Part shown: one piece after another, positions 34,367 through 44,585 of the stretch
How positions within the stretch are numbered: the stretch's first letter is position 1
How the letters are laid out: each line of letters opens with the position of its first letter
From: Ramlibacter sp.
GTDB lineage: Bacteria > Pseudomonadota > Gammaproteobacteria > Burkholderiales > Burkholderiaceae_C
Length of the DNA: 64,000 nucleotides
Direction of reading: 5' to 3'
Assembly (NCBI GenBank): GCA_019635415.1
Contig: JAHBZN010000001.1
Location: forward strand, 868,001 to 932,000
Notes under the pieces: generated by a model
Seen by the model: only the letters and a program-made list of their open reading frames with translations
Databases searched by the model: none
What the model was told of the DNA's origin: nothing
Position numbers and translations under genes: made by a program

Positions 34367-34951
34367 TCAGCCTGCGGCGCCGGCGGTTTCCTGGGTATCG
34401 TCAGGGCCGGCAGGGCCGGCAGGGCCGGAGGCCGGCAGGCTGGCGCGGGGCAGGCTCTGGCTGACCGAGTCTGGCGCCCCGGTGTGGCCCGCCGAGGCAT
34501 GTGGCGTCAGCGGGGCCAGGCTGCCCAGCAGTTCCCTGAGCTCGTCGGGCAGTTGCAACTGCTCCGAGGCGTGCAGCCAGAGCCCCGTGAAATGGCTGTA
34601 GTCGGCCAGCCAGGTGGCGCGCACGGTCTTGCGGATCTTGGCCTCGAGCAGCGGCAGCCCCAGCAGGATACGCAGGCCGGACGTCCGCTCCCAGCGAACC
34701 ATCCGCACCATGCCCACGAACACGTCGTAGCCATCGGGGGCCTGGCCCATTTTCTTGACCTCGACGGTCACGCACTGGTTGTCGATGCCCCAGCGGCGAA
34801 AGTGCGACGCGATGATGGCCTGGTAGTCGGTTTCAAGCCCGTCGCCGCCACCGTTGGCGGGCAGGTAGTCGGTGTCTGCCCCGTCGTCGAGACTGCCGCC
34901 TGTCACAGGATCACCGCTGCGCGCGAATATTCTCCGGATATCGAACTTCAA
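34367..34951 (-). CDS. Conserved-looking protein of unknown function, TTG start
   Basis: A 194-residue soluble protein. I chose a TTG start at 34951 because a GGAGA site lies 8 bp upstream and MKFDIRRIFARSGDPVTG reads as a real N-terminus. Residues about 40-130 are ordered (DYQAIIASHFRRWGIDNQCV; MVRWERTSGLRILLGLPLLE). The C-terminal 45 residues are Pro/Ala/Ser/Gly-rich and probably disordered. No signal peptide, membrane helix or known domain was recognised. It is separated by 75 bp from the AraC gene on the same strand. Confidence 0.65.
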   Translation of the reverse strand: MKFDIRRIFARSGDPVTGGSLDDGADTDYLPANGGGDGLETDYQAIIASHFRRWGIDNQCVTVEVKKMGQAPDGYDVFVGMVRMVRWERTSGLRILLGLPLLEAKIRKTVRATWLADYSHFTGLWLHASEQLQLPDELRELLGSLAPLTPHASAGHTGAPDSVSQSLPRASLPASGPAGPAGPDDTQETAGAAG

Positions 34952-35094
34952 AAGTGGTCTCCGGCACGGCAGGTGCCCGGTGTGTCTCTCTGAGGGGGAG
35001 TGTCTCGCCGCGCAGGCGAGGCCGGGCGCGAACTTTTACCCTAATTCTAACGTCACTTTGGCGACAATTTGGGTGGCGAGATAGCGATAAAGAC

Positions 35095-36228
35095 CTAGTT
35101 TTGAGAGGGCCGCTTGCCCAGTTTGCGGTACACCGTGGCGCGGCTGATGCCCAGGGCCCGGGCCGCCTGCATCACGTTGCCGCGGGCCTCGTGCACGGCC
35201 TTGCGGATCAGTTCGGTCTCGAGGTCCTTGAGGGGCAGCGGGTTCGCGGGAGGGCGCGAACTCACCACCTGCCCGGCGCGCCCCGGTGCCTGCGGCAGCG
35301 CATTCAGCCGCAGGCCGGACCACAGCGGGACTTCGAGCTGCGCCTCGCGCCCGCTGCCGTCGAACAGCGATTCCCAGGGCATGGCGAACAGTTCGCTGCA
35401 ATGCAGCGTGCCCTGGCCCAGGCTGCCGAGCTGCGACACCATCTGGCGTGCCGTCTGGTTGGCGCCGGTGACCCAGCCATCGGCGTCCAGGCAGACCAGC
35501 CCGTCGGTTTCGTCGCCGATCAGGCGGCCGGGCCAGTTGAGCCGCACCACGAGGCTGTGCGGCCGGGCGAGCGCCAGCGCGTTCTCGATGCTGCGGGCCG
35601 ACTGCGCCACGAGATGCTTGAGTTCGGGCCGCTCGGCGGTCTCGATGCCCGTCAGGTCCAGCATGCCGACGCAGCGGCCATCGGGTCCGAACAGCGGGGC
35701 CCCCGCGCAGCTGTAGACGCTGGTGTCGTCAAAAAAATGCTCGCCGCGGTGCAGCCACAGCGGTTGCAGCTCGGCCAGCACCGCGCCGATGGCGGTGGTG
35801 CCGACGCTGCGCTCGGACAGGTCAACGCCGATGCGCGTGATGAGCTGGGCCCGCCGGTCGCTGCGGTCGATCGGACCGTTGACGTCGATCACCACGCCCT
35901 TGGCGTCGGTCAGGATGGCGAAATAGCGGGTGTTGGCAATGGCCCGGCCAAGCCGCTCGAGCACGGGCCTGGCCGCCGTGACGAGGTCATGGCTGGCTTC
36001 CTCGGTGCGGCGGCGGGCCTCGGCTGGCAGCACGTCGAAGGCCACGCGCTGGTCGGGCCGCTGGCCGCTGGCCAGGCAGCGCTGCCAGGAGCGTTCGATC
36101 CAGGCGCGCTCGAACCATGAGTCCACCATCAGGTCGGTCATGGAGCGGCCTTCGATCATCACGGCGTGGCGTGCCTGCCGGATCTGCATCAGGCGCAACT
36201 CGCTGGCGGAGGAGGGGGCGTCGTTCAT
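35095..36228 (-). CDS. AcoR-like regulator: GAF and Fis-type HTH without the AAA+ domain
   Basis: A 377-residue regulator starting [20 protein letters not shown]; a TTG at 36261 would add 11 residues. Residues about 60-215 match the sensory part of AcoR-type activators ([59 protein letters not shown]). Residues 220-300 look like a PAS-type module. The C-terminal 40 residues form a Fis-type helix-turn-helix ([32 protein letters not shown]). The AAA+ ATPase that contacts sigma-54 (GAFTGA motif) is absent, so it cannot act as a classical enhancer-binding protein. It is divergent from coxS, 176 bp away, and probably controls the molybdenum hydroxylase operon. Confidence 0.85.
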   Translation of the reverse strand: MNDAPSSASELRLMQIRQARHAVMIEGRSMTDLMVDSWFERAWIERSWQRCLASGQRPDQRVAFDVLPAEARRRTEEASHDLVTAARPVLERLGRAIANTRYFAILTDAKGVVIDVNGPIDRSDRRAQLITRIGVDLSERSVGTTAIGAVLAELQPLWLHRGEHFFDDTSVYSCAGAPLFGPDGRCVGMLDLTGIETAERPELKHLVAQSARSIENALALARPHSLVVRLNWPGRLIGDETDGLVCLDADGWVTGANQTARQMVSQLGSLGQGTLHCSELFAMPWESLFDGSGREAQLEVPLWSGLRLNALPQAPGRAGQVVSSRPPANPLPLKDLETELIRKAVHEARGNVMQAARALGISRATVYRKLGKRPSQN

Positions 36229-36316
36229 CGGAGTCGGGCGGTTTGGCGCGCAGTGTGACAAGACGTGCGCAGGCCCATTGTTCCATTTTGAGAATTTCGT
36301 GTCATGCGCGGTGCAA

Positions 36317-36336
36317 CCTAGGGTTTAGCCTAGGGT
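36317..36336. promoter_or_regulatory. Direct repeat in the coxS promoter region
   Basis: CCTAGGGT (36317-36324), TTAG, CCTAGGGT (36329-36336). Two identical 8-bp units, each containing a CCTAGG palindrome, lie between the divergent GAF/Fis regulator and coxS. Candidate regulator site. Confidence 0.4.
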
Positions 36337-36404
36337 GGGGTGCGGGTCACGGTTCAACAATGGTCCGCGCCAATCCCACCCACCCACAGAAGGAGACAAG
36401 CCCC

Positions 36405-36875
<471 letters not shown>

Positions 36876-36897
36876 AGAACATCAAGGAGACAGAACC

Positions 36898-39270
36898 ATG
36901 GGTGCATCCGATTTCTCCAACCTCCCGCACATCGGCGAAGCCGTCAAGCGTAAGGAGGACTACCGCTTTCTGACCGGCGCTGGCAGTTACACCGACGACA
37001 TCAATCTGGCCAACCAGCGCGTGGCCGTTTTCGTGCGCTCCCCGCATGCGCATGCCACGCTCAAGAGCGTGAATGTCAGCCGGGCCGAAGCCATGCCCGG
37101 CGTGGCCAAGGTGTTCACCGGCAAGGATGTGGAGGGCAAGATGGGCGGCCTGCCCTGCGGCTGGCTCATCACCAGCACCGACGGCACGCCCATGAAGGAG
37201 CCGCCGCATCCCATCCTGGCGCAGGGCAAGGTCCGCTACGTGGGGGATCACGTGGCCATGGTCGTGGCCGATACGCTGGAGCAGGCCAGGAACGCCGCCG
37301 AGGCGGTCGAGGTCGACTACGACGTGCTGCCCGCGGTGGTGAACGTGGGCGACGCTGCCAAGGCCACGGCACTGCACGAGGCCGCACCGGACAACCACTG
37401 CTACAAGTGGGCCATTGGCGACAAGGGGGCGGTGGACGACGTGTTTGCCAAGGCCGCCCACATCACCCGGCTCGACCTGACCAACAACCGCCTGGTGCCC
37501 AATGCCATGGAGCCGCGGGCGGCCATCGGCTCCTACAACCGCGCGAGCGACGAGTACACGCTGTACGTGGCCAACCAGAACCCGCACGTCGAGCGGCTGC
37601 TCATGACCGCCTTCGTGCTGGGACTGCCGGAGCACAAGGTGCGCGTGATTGCTCCTGACGTGGGGGGCGGCTTCGGCTCCAAGATCTATCTCTATGCCGA
37701 GGACGTGTGCCTGACCTGGGCCGCCAAGCAGCTCAATTGCAGCATCAAGTGGACGGCCGACCGCAGCGAGGCCTTCCTCAGCGATGCCCATGGCCGTGAC
37801 CATGTGAGCCATGCCGAGATGGCGATGGACAAGGACGGCAAGTTCCTCGCCATGCGCGTGCACACCGATGCCAACCTCGGCGCCTACCTGTCCACCTTCT
37901 CCACGGCGGTGCCGACCATCCTGTACGCGACCTTGCTGGCGGGCCAGTACACCTGCCCGCAGATCTACGTGGAAGTCGACGCCTGGTTCACCAACACGGC
38001 GCCGGTCGATGCCTACCGGGGCGCGGGCCGGCCCGAGGCCACCTACCTGCTGGAGCGGCTGGTCAGCCGCTGCGGCTGGGAGCTGGGCCTGGGCCAGGAC
38101 GAGATCCGCAAGCGCAACTTCATCACCAGCTGGCCCTACCAGACCCCCGTAGCGCTGCAGTACGACGTGGGCGACTACATGGCCTGCATGACCAAGGCGC
38201 AAAAGCTCGCCGAGGTGGAGGGCTTTGAAGCGCGCAAAAAAGCCAGCGCGGCCAAGGGCCTGAAGCGCGGCATCGGCTACAGCAGCTACATCGAGGCCTG
38301 CGGCATCGCGCCGTCCAACATCGCCGGCGCCCTGGGCGCGCGCGCCGGCCTGTTCGAGTGCGGCGAGATCCGCGTGCATCCCACCGGCAGCGTGACGGTG
38401 TTCACCGGCTCGCACAGCCATGGCCAGGGCCACGAAACCACGTTCGCCCAGGTGGTGGCGGCGCGCCTGGGCATCCCGGTGGAGAACGTGGACGTGGTCC
38501 ACGGCGACACCGGCCGCGTGCCGTTTGGTATGGGCACTTACGGTTCGCGCTCCATCTCGGTGGGCGGCGCGGCCATCATGAAGGCGCTGGACAAGATCGA
38601 GGCCAAGGCCAAGAAGATCGCGGCGCACCTGATGGAAGCCAGTGACGCCGACATCGAGTTCGCCAACGGTGAATTCACGGTCAAGGGCACCGACAAGAAG
38701 GTGCCTTTCGGCAGTGTCTCGCTGGCCGCCTATGTGCCGCACAACTACCCGCTGGACAAGCTGGAGCCGGGGCTGAACGAAACCGCGTTCTACGACCCGA
38801 CCAACTTCACCTTCCCGGCCGGCACCTACATCTGCGAAGTCGAGATCGACCCGGCCACGGGCGTCACCCGCGTGGACCGCTTCACCGCGGTCGATGACTT
38901 CGGCACCATCATCAACCCGATGATCGTGGAAGGCCAGGTGCATGGCGGGCTGGTGCAGGGCATTGGCCAGGCACTGATGGAGAATTGCGTCTACGACAAG
39001 GAGACCGGCCAGCTGCTCACCGGCAGCTTCATGGACTACACCATGCCGCGCGCCGATGACTTCCCGCAGTTCAGGCTGGATACCGTGTGCACCCCGTGCT
39101 CCCACAATCCGCTGGGCACCAAGGGCTGCGGCGAGGCCGGCGCCATTGGCTCGCCGCCGGCGGTCATCAACGCCGTGCTCGACGCCCTGGGTGACCTGGG
39201 CGTGAAGGAGTTCGACATGCCCGCGACGCCGCACCGCGTGTGGGAAGCCATCCAGTCCGCCAAAGCCTGA
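36898..39270 (+). CDS. coxL: Molybdenum hydroxylase large subunit, form II CoxL-like
   Basis: A 790-residue subunit binding molybdopterin cytosine dinucleotide. The active-site loop is [14 protein letters not shown] (AYRGAGR, residues 372-378). True CO dehydrogenases (form I) have AYxCSFR there with the Cu-binding Cys, so this is form II, whose substrates are mostly untested (some act on aromatic or heterocyclic compounds). The catalytic Glu is Glu746 in [14 protein letters not shown]. Other cofactor motifs are [19 protein letters not shown] and [15 protein letters not shown]. It is contiguous with coxS (22 bp) and coxM (12 bp). Confidence 0.93.
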   Translation: MGASDFSNLPHIGEAVKRKEDYRFLTGAGSYTDDINLANQRVAVFVRSPHAHATLKSVNVSRAEAMPGVAKVFTGKDVEGKMGGLPCGWLITSTDGTPMKEPPHPILAQGKVRYVGDHVAMVVADTLEQARNAAEAVEVDYDVLPAVVNVGDAAKATALHEAAPDNHCYKWAIGDKGAVDDVFAKAAHITRLDLTNNRLVPNAMEPRAAIGSYNRASDEYTLYVANQNPHVERLLMTAFVLGLPEHKVRVIAPDVGGGFGSKIYLYAEDVCLTWAAKQLNCSIKWTADRSEAFLSDAHGRDHVSHAEMAMDKDGKFLAMRVHTDANLGAYLSTFSTAVPTILYATLLAGQYTCPQIYVEVDAWFTNTAPVDAYRGAGRPEATYLLERLVSRCGWELGLGQDEIRKRNFITSWPYQTPVALQYDVGDYMACMTKAQKLAEVEGFEARKKASAAKGLKRGIGYSSYIEACGIAPSNIAGALGARAGLFECGEIRVHPTGSVTVFTGSHSHGQGHETTFAQVVAARLGIPVENVDVVHGDTGRVPFGMGTYGSRSISVGGAAIMKALDKIEAKAKKIAAHLMEASDADIEFANGEFTVKGTDKKVPFGSVSLAAYVPHNYPLDKLEPGLNETAFYDPTNFTFPAGTYICEVEIDPATGVTRVDRFTAVDDFGTIINPMIVEGQVHGGLVQGIGQALMENCVYDKETGQLLTGSFMDYTMPRADDFPQFRLDTVCTPCSHNPLGTKGCGEAGAIGSPPAVINAVLDALGDLGVKEFDMPATPHRVWEAIQSAKA

Positions 39271-39282
39271 GGAGACAAGAAC

Positions 39283-40074
39283 ATGTACGCATTCACTTTC
39301 GAGCGCCCCGCCTCCGCCGCCGATGCGGCCAAGCTTGCCGCCGCGGGCGGCAAGGTCCTGGCGGGCGGGCAGACCCTGCTGGCCTCCATGAAGCTGCGCC
39401 TGGCCAGCCCCGAGCAGCTGGTGGACCTGGGAGGCATCAAGGACCTGTCGGGCATCCGGAAAGACGGCAACCATTTCGTCATTGGCGCGATGACGCGCCA
39501 TGCCGACGTGGCCAGCAGTGCCGAGGTGCGCGCCGGGATTCCCGCGCTGGCCGACCTGGCCTCGCACATTGGCGACCGCCAGGTGCGCGCCATGGGCACG
39601 ATGGGGGGCTCGGTAGCCAACAACGACCCCTCAGCCTGCTACCCGAGTGCCGTGCTCGGTCTGGGCGCCACGGTGATCACCAGCAAACGCAAGATCGCTG
39701 CCGATGACTTCTTTCAGGGCATGTTCACCACCGCGCTCGAGGACGGCGAACTGATCACCGCCATCAGCTTCCCGGTGCCCAAGCGGGCGGCTTACCTGAA
39801 GTTCAAGCAGCCGGCGTCGCGCTTCGCGCTGATCGGCGTTTTCGTGGCGCAGGTCGAGGGCGGCGTGCGCGTGGCCGTGACGGGCGGCGGCAATGGCGTG
39901 TTCCGCCATGCCGGGCTCGAGGCCGCGCTGGCCAAGTCCTTCACCCCCGAGGCTGCCGCGGCGGTCAAGATCGATGATGGCGAACTGTCGTCCGATCTGC
40001 ACGCAACGGCGGCCTACCGCGCCAACCTGATCAGCGTCATGGCGCAGCGCGCCGTGGCCAAGGCCAACGGCTGA
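39283..40074 (+). CDS. coxM: Molybdenum hydroxylase FAD subunit (CoxM-like)
   Basis: A 263-residue flavoprotein that passes electrons to the final acceptor. FAD motifs of the family are visible: GGKVLAGGQTLLASMKLR (AGGQ type) and AMGTMGGSVANNDPSACYPS (TxGG type). Its C-terminal CO_deh_flav_C domain contains GVFVAQVEGGVRVAVTGGGN. Length is slightly shorter than typical CoxM (about 285). Order S-L-M differs from the M-S-L order of the classical CO dehydrogenase operon. A terminator-like hairpin follows. Confidence 0.92.
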   Translation: MYAFTFERPASAADAAKLAAAGGKVLAGGQTLLASMKLRLASPEQLVDLGGIKDLSGIRKDGNHFVIGAMTRHADVASSAEVRAGIPALADLASHIGDRQVRAMGTMGGSVANNDPSACYPSAVLGLGATVITSKRKIAADDFFQGMFTTALEDGELITAISFPVPKRAAYLKFKQPASRFALIGVFVAQVEGGVRVAVTGGGNGVFRHAGLEAALAKSFTPEAAAAVKIDDGELSSDLHATAAYRANLISVMAQRAVAKANG

Positions 40075-40098
40075 CCACGCGACGGCCCGCTGGGCAGG

Positions 40099-40123
40099 GA
40101 CCCGCCGCGTGCGGCGGGTCTTT
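40099..40123 (+). terminator. Terminator-like hairpin after coxM
   Basis: GACCCGCCGC, GT, GCGGCGGGTC, then TTTCCC. It may separate the structural coxSLM genes from the accessory genes. Confidence 0.6.
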
Positions 40124-40143
40124 CCCTCAGCTTTGGGGCCTTT

Positions 40144-40199
40144 CAGGGCTGGAGTCCAGACGGGACGGTCACTTTCAGCTATAAAAGTAGTAGCAAATG
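40144..40199 (-). repeat. Interspersed repeat copy 6, abutting the coxD start codon
   Basis: On the minus strand it reads CATTTGCTACTACTTTTATA, then GCTGAAAGTGACCGTCCC and a terminal CCAGCCCTG. The ATG of coxD (40197) is the reverse complement of the repeat's first three bases. Confidence 0.65.
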
Positions 40200-41147
40200 A
40201 ACTCTCCCGCAACATCGCCCCCCCTTTCATCGATCGACGCCGTGATCGATGCCCTGCGCGCGGTCGGCTACTTTGCCGATCGCAGGCTGGCCACGGCCGT
40301 GTTTCTCGCGCTCAAGCTGCGTCGGCCGCTGCTGCTGGAGGGCGAGCCCGGCGTGGGCAAGACCGAACTGGCGAAGGCGCTGTCGGCGGCCCTGCAGCGG
40401 GTGCTGCTGCGGCTGCAGTGCTACGACGGCCTGGAGCAGCGGGAGGCGCTGTACGAGTGGAACTACGCAGCGCAACTGCTCCATCTGCGCGCGGCCGAGC
40501 TGAGAGGCCCCGGCGGGGGCGGTCGTCCCGATGCCACCGGGGTGGACGCCGTTGAGCGCGAGGTCTACCAGGACCGCTACCTGATCCGCCGTCCGCTGCT
40601 GCAAGCGCTGCAGGCGCCCGAGCCTGGCGCCGTGCTGCTGATCGACGAGGTGGACCGCGCCGATGAGCCGTTCGAGGCCTTCCTGCTCGAATACCTGGGC
40701 GAATACCAGGTCAGCATTCCCGAGATCGGCACCATCCGCGCGGCGGCCACGCCGGTCACGCTCCTGACCAGCAACCGGACCCGTGAGCTGAATGACGCGG
40801 TCAAGCGCCGTTGCCTGTACCACTGGCTCGACTATCCCGAGCGCGAGCGCGAGCTCGCCATCGTGCAGGCCCAGGTGCCGGGCGCGAGCGCCGCGCTGGC
40901 GCAGCAGGTCGCGCAGTTCGTGGGCCGGCTGCGCAGCCAGCCCTTTGCCAACGCCTTCCAGCGCGCGCCCGGCATTGCCGAAAGTGTGGAATGGGCCAAG
41001 GCCCTGGTGGCGCTGGACACCCTGGTGGTGGACCCCGAGGTGGTGAGCGACACGGCCGGCATTCTCTTCAAGCAGCGCGAGGACGTGGCGGCCCTGACCC
41101 GCGATTTCGCGGCCGAGCTGCTGAAGCCGCAGGAAGAGGCCGCGTGA
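40197..41147 (+). CDS. coxD: MoxR-type AAA+ ATPase (CoxD-like)
   Basis: A 316-residue AAA+ chaperone for maturation of the molybdenum hydroxylase active site. Walker A is LLLEGEPGVGKTELAKALSA, Walker B is GAVLLIDEVDRADEPFEAFL, and sensor 1 is VTLLTSNRTRELNDAVKRRC. CoxD in the CO dehydrogenase system is needed for metal-sulfur insertion. It works with the VWA protein encoded next. The start codon abuts an interspersed repeat. It was probably once in one transcript with coxSLM; the hairpin at 40099 may now separate them. Confidence 0.92.
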   Translation: MNSPATSPPLSSIDAVIDALRAVGYFADRRLATAVFLALKLRRPLLLEGEPGVGKTELAKALSAALQRVLLRLQCYDGLEQREALYEWNYAAQLLHLRAAELRGPGGGGRPDATGVDAVEREVYQDRYLIRRPLLQALQAPEPGAVLLIDEVDRADEPFEAFLLEYLGEYQVSIPEIGTIRAAATPVTLLTSNRTRELNDAVKRRCLYHWLDYPERERELAIVQAQVPGASAALAQQVAQFVGRLRSQPFANAFQRAPGIAESVEWAKALVALDTLVVDPEVVSDTAGILFKQREDVAALTRDFAAELLKPQEEAA

Positions 41148-41216
41148 TGGCGTCGGTCCGCGTGCTTCGCCTTGCGTGGGCGTGGGCGGCTTGGGGTCCG
41201 CAGGAGGCAGCCCGCC

Positions 41217-42413
41217 ATGCAGCTGGGTGATGCGCGGACCGGCAAGCTTGCCGACAACGTGACGGGCTTTGGCCGTGCGTTGCGCCGCGCCGGGGTGCAC
41301 ATGGACAGCGCGCGCATCGCGTTGGCGCAGCAGGCGGCCCTGCTGGTGGGTGTGGAGCGCAGGGCCGATCTCGGCGCCGCGATGGAGGCCGTGATGGTCA
41401 GCCGCGAACAGGACCGTCTGGTGTTCCGGGAGCTGTTCGACGTGTACTTCCGCAATCCCGATGTCGCCAACAAGCTGCTGGCGCAGCTCCTGCCCAGCGC
41501 CCAGGGCAAGGCCGAGCCCTCCAGGCGGCGCCCGCGCGTGCGCGAGGCGCTGTCACCGCCGAAACCGGTGGCCGCTGCGGGTACGCCGGCCCAGAAGGAC
41601 GACAAGCTCGAGTTCGACGCCGCCATGACCGCTAGCGACCTGCAGCGACTCAAGCATGCCGACTTCAGCGCGCTCAGTGCCACCGAATACCATCTGGTCG
41701 CCCGGCTGGCCCGTGACGTGGCCCTGCCGGTTCCGCAGCTGCCCAGCCGCCGCATGCGCCCGGGCCTGCGGGGGCCGCACCTGCACTGGAACGGCGCCAT
41801 GCGCGACGCTGCGCAGACGGGTGGCGAGCTCATCCGTCTGCGTCATCTGCGGCGCAAGCGCCAGCCCCTGCCCCTGCTGGTGCTGGTCGATGTGTCGGGG
41901 TCCATGGAGCGCTATGCCCGCCTGCTGCTGGCGTTCCTGCACGCGGCCACGCGTGATGTGCCCGGGCGGCGCGTGCGGCGCGACGTGTTTGCGTTCGGCA
42001 CCCACCTGACCGACCTGACCCCGGCCTTCCGGTTGGCCGACACCGATGCCATGCTGGGCGCTGCGAGTGCGCTCATCGACGATTTCGCCGGGGGGACCCG
42101 GCTGGGCGACTCGCTGGCCACGCTGAGGCGGGAGCACGCCCGCAGGCTGGTGGGCCGGCGCACGCTGGTCCTGGTGATCAGCGACGGCCTGGACACCGGT
42201 GAATCCCATGACCTCGCGCGCGAACTGGCCTGGCTGCGCCAGCACAGCCGGCGCCTGCTCTGGCTCAATCCACTGCTGCGCTTTGACGGCTATCAGCCGC
42301 TGGCGCGCGGTGCCGCCGTGCTGCACCAGCACGCGCACGGCATGCTGGCCGTGCACAACATCAGCAAGCTCGAGGAACTGGCCGCCAGCCTCGCAGCTCT
42401 CATGAAACACTGA
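41217..42413 (+). CDS. coxE: VWA-domain protein (CoxE-like)
   Basis: A 398-residue partner of the MoxR ATPase. The C-terminal half (about residues 215-398) is a von Willebrand A domain with an intact MIDAS (LVLVDVSGSMERYARLLLAF). A conserved downstream strand reads LVLVISDGLDTGESHDLARE. I chose ATG 41217 with CAGGAGGCAG upstream; the longer frame adds only low-quality sequence. MoxR-VWA pairs act as a metal-dependent chaperone machine. Order coxD-coxE-coxG is as in other form II loci. Confidence 0.9.
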   Translation: MQLGDARTGKLADNVTGFGRALRRAGVHMDSARIALAQQAALLVGVERRADLGAAMEAVMVSREQDRLVFRELFDVYFRNPDVANKLLAQLLPSAQGKAEPSRRRPRVREALSPPKPVAAAGTPAQKDDKLEFDAAMTASDLQRLKHADFSALSATEYHLVARLARDVALPVPQLPSRRMRPGLRGPHLHWNGAMRDAAQTGGELIRLRHLRRKRQPLPLLVLVDVSGSMERYARLLLAFLHAATRDVPGRRVRRDVFAFGTHLTDLTPAFRLADTDAMLGAASALIDDFAGGTRLGDSLATLRREHARRLVGRRTLVLVISDGLDTGESHDLARELAWLRQHSRRLLWLNPLLRFDGYQPLARGAAVLHQHAHGMLAVHNISKLEELAASLAALMKH

Positions 42414-42428
42414 ACGGAGGGACACCCC

Positions 42429-43013
42429 ATGGACATGCAAGGAAGCCGCGCACTGGCGGTCACACAACAACAGGCCTGGGACGCCTTGAACAATCCCGAA
42501 GTGCTCAAGGCCTGCATTCCCGGATGCGACAAGGTCGAGGCCACCGGCGAGGACCAGTACGCCGTGGGCGTGGCGGTCAAGATCGGCCCGGTGGCCGCCA
42601 AGTTCAACGGCAAGATCACGCTCAGCGACATCAACCCGCCCAACAGCTACACCATCACCTTCGACGGGCAGGGCGGTGCCGCCGGTTTCGGCAAGGGCAA
42701 CTCGGCCGTCCAGCTCAAGCCCGCGGCCGAGGGCAGCGGCTGCGAGCTGAGCTACACCGTGCATGCGTCGGTGGGCGGAAAAATCGCCCAGCTTGGCCAG
42801 CGCCTGATCGACGGCGTGGCCAAGTCCATGGCGGAAGACTTTTTCAAGCGCTTCGACGAGGAAATGCAACGCCGCCATCCCGAGGCCTATGCGGCGGCGG
42901 CAGCCACCACCGCCGCACCGCCGGCGCCCGCGCCGGCGGGGGGCAAGGTGCCGGTCTGGGTCTGGCTGGCGGGCGCCGCGGTCGTGCTGGCCGCGGTCTG
43001 GTTCCTGCGCTGA
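42429..43013 (+). CDS. coxG: CoxG-like SRPBCC protein with C-terminal membrane anchor
   Basis: A 194-residue protein. Residues 1-145 form the SRPBCC/CoxG fold (QQAWDALNNPEVLKACIPGC; VGVAVKIGPVAAKFNGKITL; ELSYTVHASVGGKIAQLGQR). An Ala/Pro linker follows, then a single C-terminal helix (VWVWLAGAAVVLAAVWFLR) that anchors it. CoxG is known to tether CO dehydrogenase to the inner membrane, and here it probably recruits the form II enzyme to the quinone pool. It lies 15 bp after coxE. Confidence 0.92.
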   Translation: MDMQGSRALAVTQQQAWDALNNPEVLKACIPGCDKVEATGEDQYAVGVAVKIGPVAAKFNGKITLSDINPPNSYTITFDGQGGAAGFGKGNSAVQLKPAAEGSGCELSYTVHASVGGKIAQLGQRLIDGVAKSMAEDFFKRFDEEMQRRHPEAYAAAAATTAAPPAPAPAGGKVPVWVWLAGAAVVLAAVWFLR

Positions 43014-43050
43014 GGGGTTCGGCGGCAGGTGCAAGCGAAGGAGTGGGGCC

Positions 43051-44142
43051 ATGGAAAATCTTGACGTGATGGTGCTGCGCACCCTGCGCGACTGGCGGCT
43101 GGCCGGCCGCCGCGCGCTGCTGGCCACGGTGGTGCGAACCTGGGGCAGTTCACCCCGGCCGGTCGGTTCGATCATGGCGCTGTGCGAGGATGGCTCGGTG
43201 GTGGGGTCGGTGTCGGGCGGCTGCATCGAGGACGACCTGATCTACCGTTTCACGCAGGCCTATTCGGGCCAGGGCGAGGACCGGCAGATTCCCAGTGGCG
43301 CGCCGGGCTTCGTCAAGTACGGGGTCACGGCCGATGAAGCCCATCAGTTCGGCCTGCCGTGCGGCGGGACGCTGGAGCTGCTGCTTGAGTACGACCCCGA
43401 TGCGGATCGCCTGGCCGAACTCGTGACGCGGCTCGAAGCCGGCACCCTGATGCGGCGCAGTGTCCGCCTGAGCGACGGCCAGGTCACGCTGCGCGAGGCG
43501 CAGGTGCCCGAAGAACTGGGCGTGAGCGACACCGAACTGGTGAACACCTTCGGTCCCGAGTACCGCATGCTGCTCATCGGCGCCGGCCAGCTCACCGAAT
43601 ACCTGGCCACCATGGCCCTGTTCAGCGGCTTTGCCGTGACCGTGTGCGACCCGCGCGAGGAATACCGCGGTGCCTGGAGCGTGGCGGGCGCCAGGGTGGT
43701 GGCCGACATGCCCGACGACGTGGTCACCGCTTTCAGGCCGGACCGGCGCAGTTGCGTGGTGGCCCTCACGCACGACCCCAAGCTCGACGACCTGGCGTTG
43801 CTGGAAGCTCTGAAGTCCGACGCCTTCTACGTCGGCGCGATCGGCAGCCGCCGCAACAACGACCTGCGCCATGACCGCATGATCGAGCACTTCGAGCAGA
43901 CCCGGGAAAGCCTGCAGCGCCTGCGCGGCCCCATCGGCATCTACATCGGCAGCAAGACGCCACCTGAGATCGCGGTGAGCATCATGGCTGAAATCCTGGC
44001 GGTGAAGAACGGCGTGACCCTGCCGCGCGACATGGCGGTGGGCCCCGCCAAGAATGACCGGGCCGTGCCCGCGAATGACCCGGGTGTGCTGGTGTGCGGT
44101 GTGCCGCGCGGCGGCGCGGCTACTGGCAGGCGGCCCGGATGA
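43051..44142 (+). CDS. xdhC: XdhC/CoxI-family molybdenum cofactor maturation protein
   Basis: A 363-residue protein. The N-terminal XdhC_CoxI domain has TWGSSPRPVGSIMALCEDGS and GSVSGGCIEDDLIY with the conserved Cys. The C-terminal Rossmann domain (XdhC_C) has MLLIGAGQLTEYLATMALF and AIGSRRNNDLRHDRMIEHFE. Members bind and sulfurate or protect Mo cofactor before insertion into hydroxylases. The start at 43051 follows GCGAAGGAGT. The last 23 bp overlap the 3' end of a convergent gene, and the C-terminal 30 residues are low in family character. Confidence 0.9.
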   Translation: MENLDVMVLRTLRDWRLAGRRALLATVVRTWGSSPRPVGSIMALCEDGSVVGSVSGGCIEDDLIYRFTQAYSGQGEDRQIPSGAPGFVKYGVTADEAHQFGLPCGGTLELLLEYDPDADRLAELVTRLEAGTLMRRSVRLSDGQVTLREAQVPEELGVSDTELVNTFGPEYRMLLIGAGQLTEYLATMALFSGFAVTVCDPREEYRGAWSVAGARVVADMPDDVVTAFRPDRRSCVVALTHDPKLDDLALLEALKSDAFYVGAIGSRRNNDLRHDRMIEHFEQTRESLQRLRGPIGIYIGSKTPPEIAVSIMAEILAVKNGVTLPRDMAVGPAKNDRAVPANDPGVLVCGVPRGGAATGRRPG

Positions 44143-44533
44143 TCCGCTGGGTCGGATTCGGGGCCACGTCCTTGAACAGCATGGGCCTGACCTGGTCGGG
44201 GGTGAACACCGAGGTGGTGTGCGAGGTTCCCTGCCAGCCGGGCCGCAGGTAGAACACCAGCGACAGGTACTGCGCCTTTTGCTGGCGGCAGTCGAACAGC
44301 ACGGTGGATTCGTAGGAGCGGTAGGCCACGCCGTCCCAGCTCTTGCGCAGCGTGGAGCGGCTCACCCGAACCCGCATGGTGCGCAGCAGGCCGTCCCCGT
44401 CGAGCGGGACCGGATTGACTTCGATGGTGTCGACCCGGGGATTGGCCCGGTCGCCCATGACCGTGAACCACACTTCTTCAGCGCGGCCGGGGCAGCTGGC
44501 GAGAACGAGCAGGGCCAGGATCAGCGGTTTCAT
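44120..44533 (-). CDS. Secreted protein of unknown function
   Basis: A 137-residue protein with a signal peptide (MKPLILALLVLASCPGRAEE). A Cys in the signal region does not fit a lipobox well. The mature part has a pattern seen in small beta-rich surface proteins: RSYESTVLFDCRQQKAQYLS followed by a C-terminal Cys, possibly disulfide-bonded. I have no confident family; it resembles surface-adhesin E-like proteins. It lies 67 bp downstream of crcB, across an interspersed repeat, and overlaps the end of xdhC. Confidence 0.62.
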   Translation of the reverse strand: MKPLILALLVLASCPGRAEEVWFTVMGDRANPRVDTIEVNPVPLDGDGLLRTMRVRVSRSTLRKSWDGVAYRSYESTVLFDCRQQKAQYLSLVFYLRPGWQGTSHTTSVFTPDQVRPMLFKDVAPNPTQRIIRAACQ

Positions 44534-44585
44534 GGTGTGGCGGCATTCTGCCAGAACGGGCCAGCGCGGGCCCAGTCAGAAAAAA

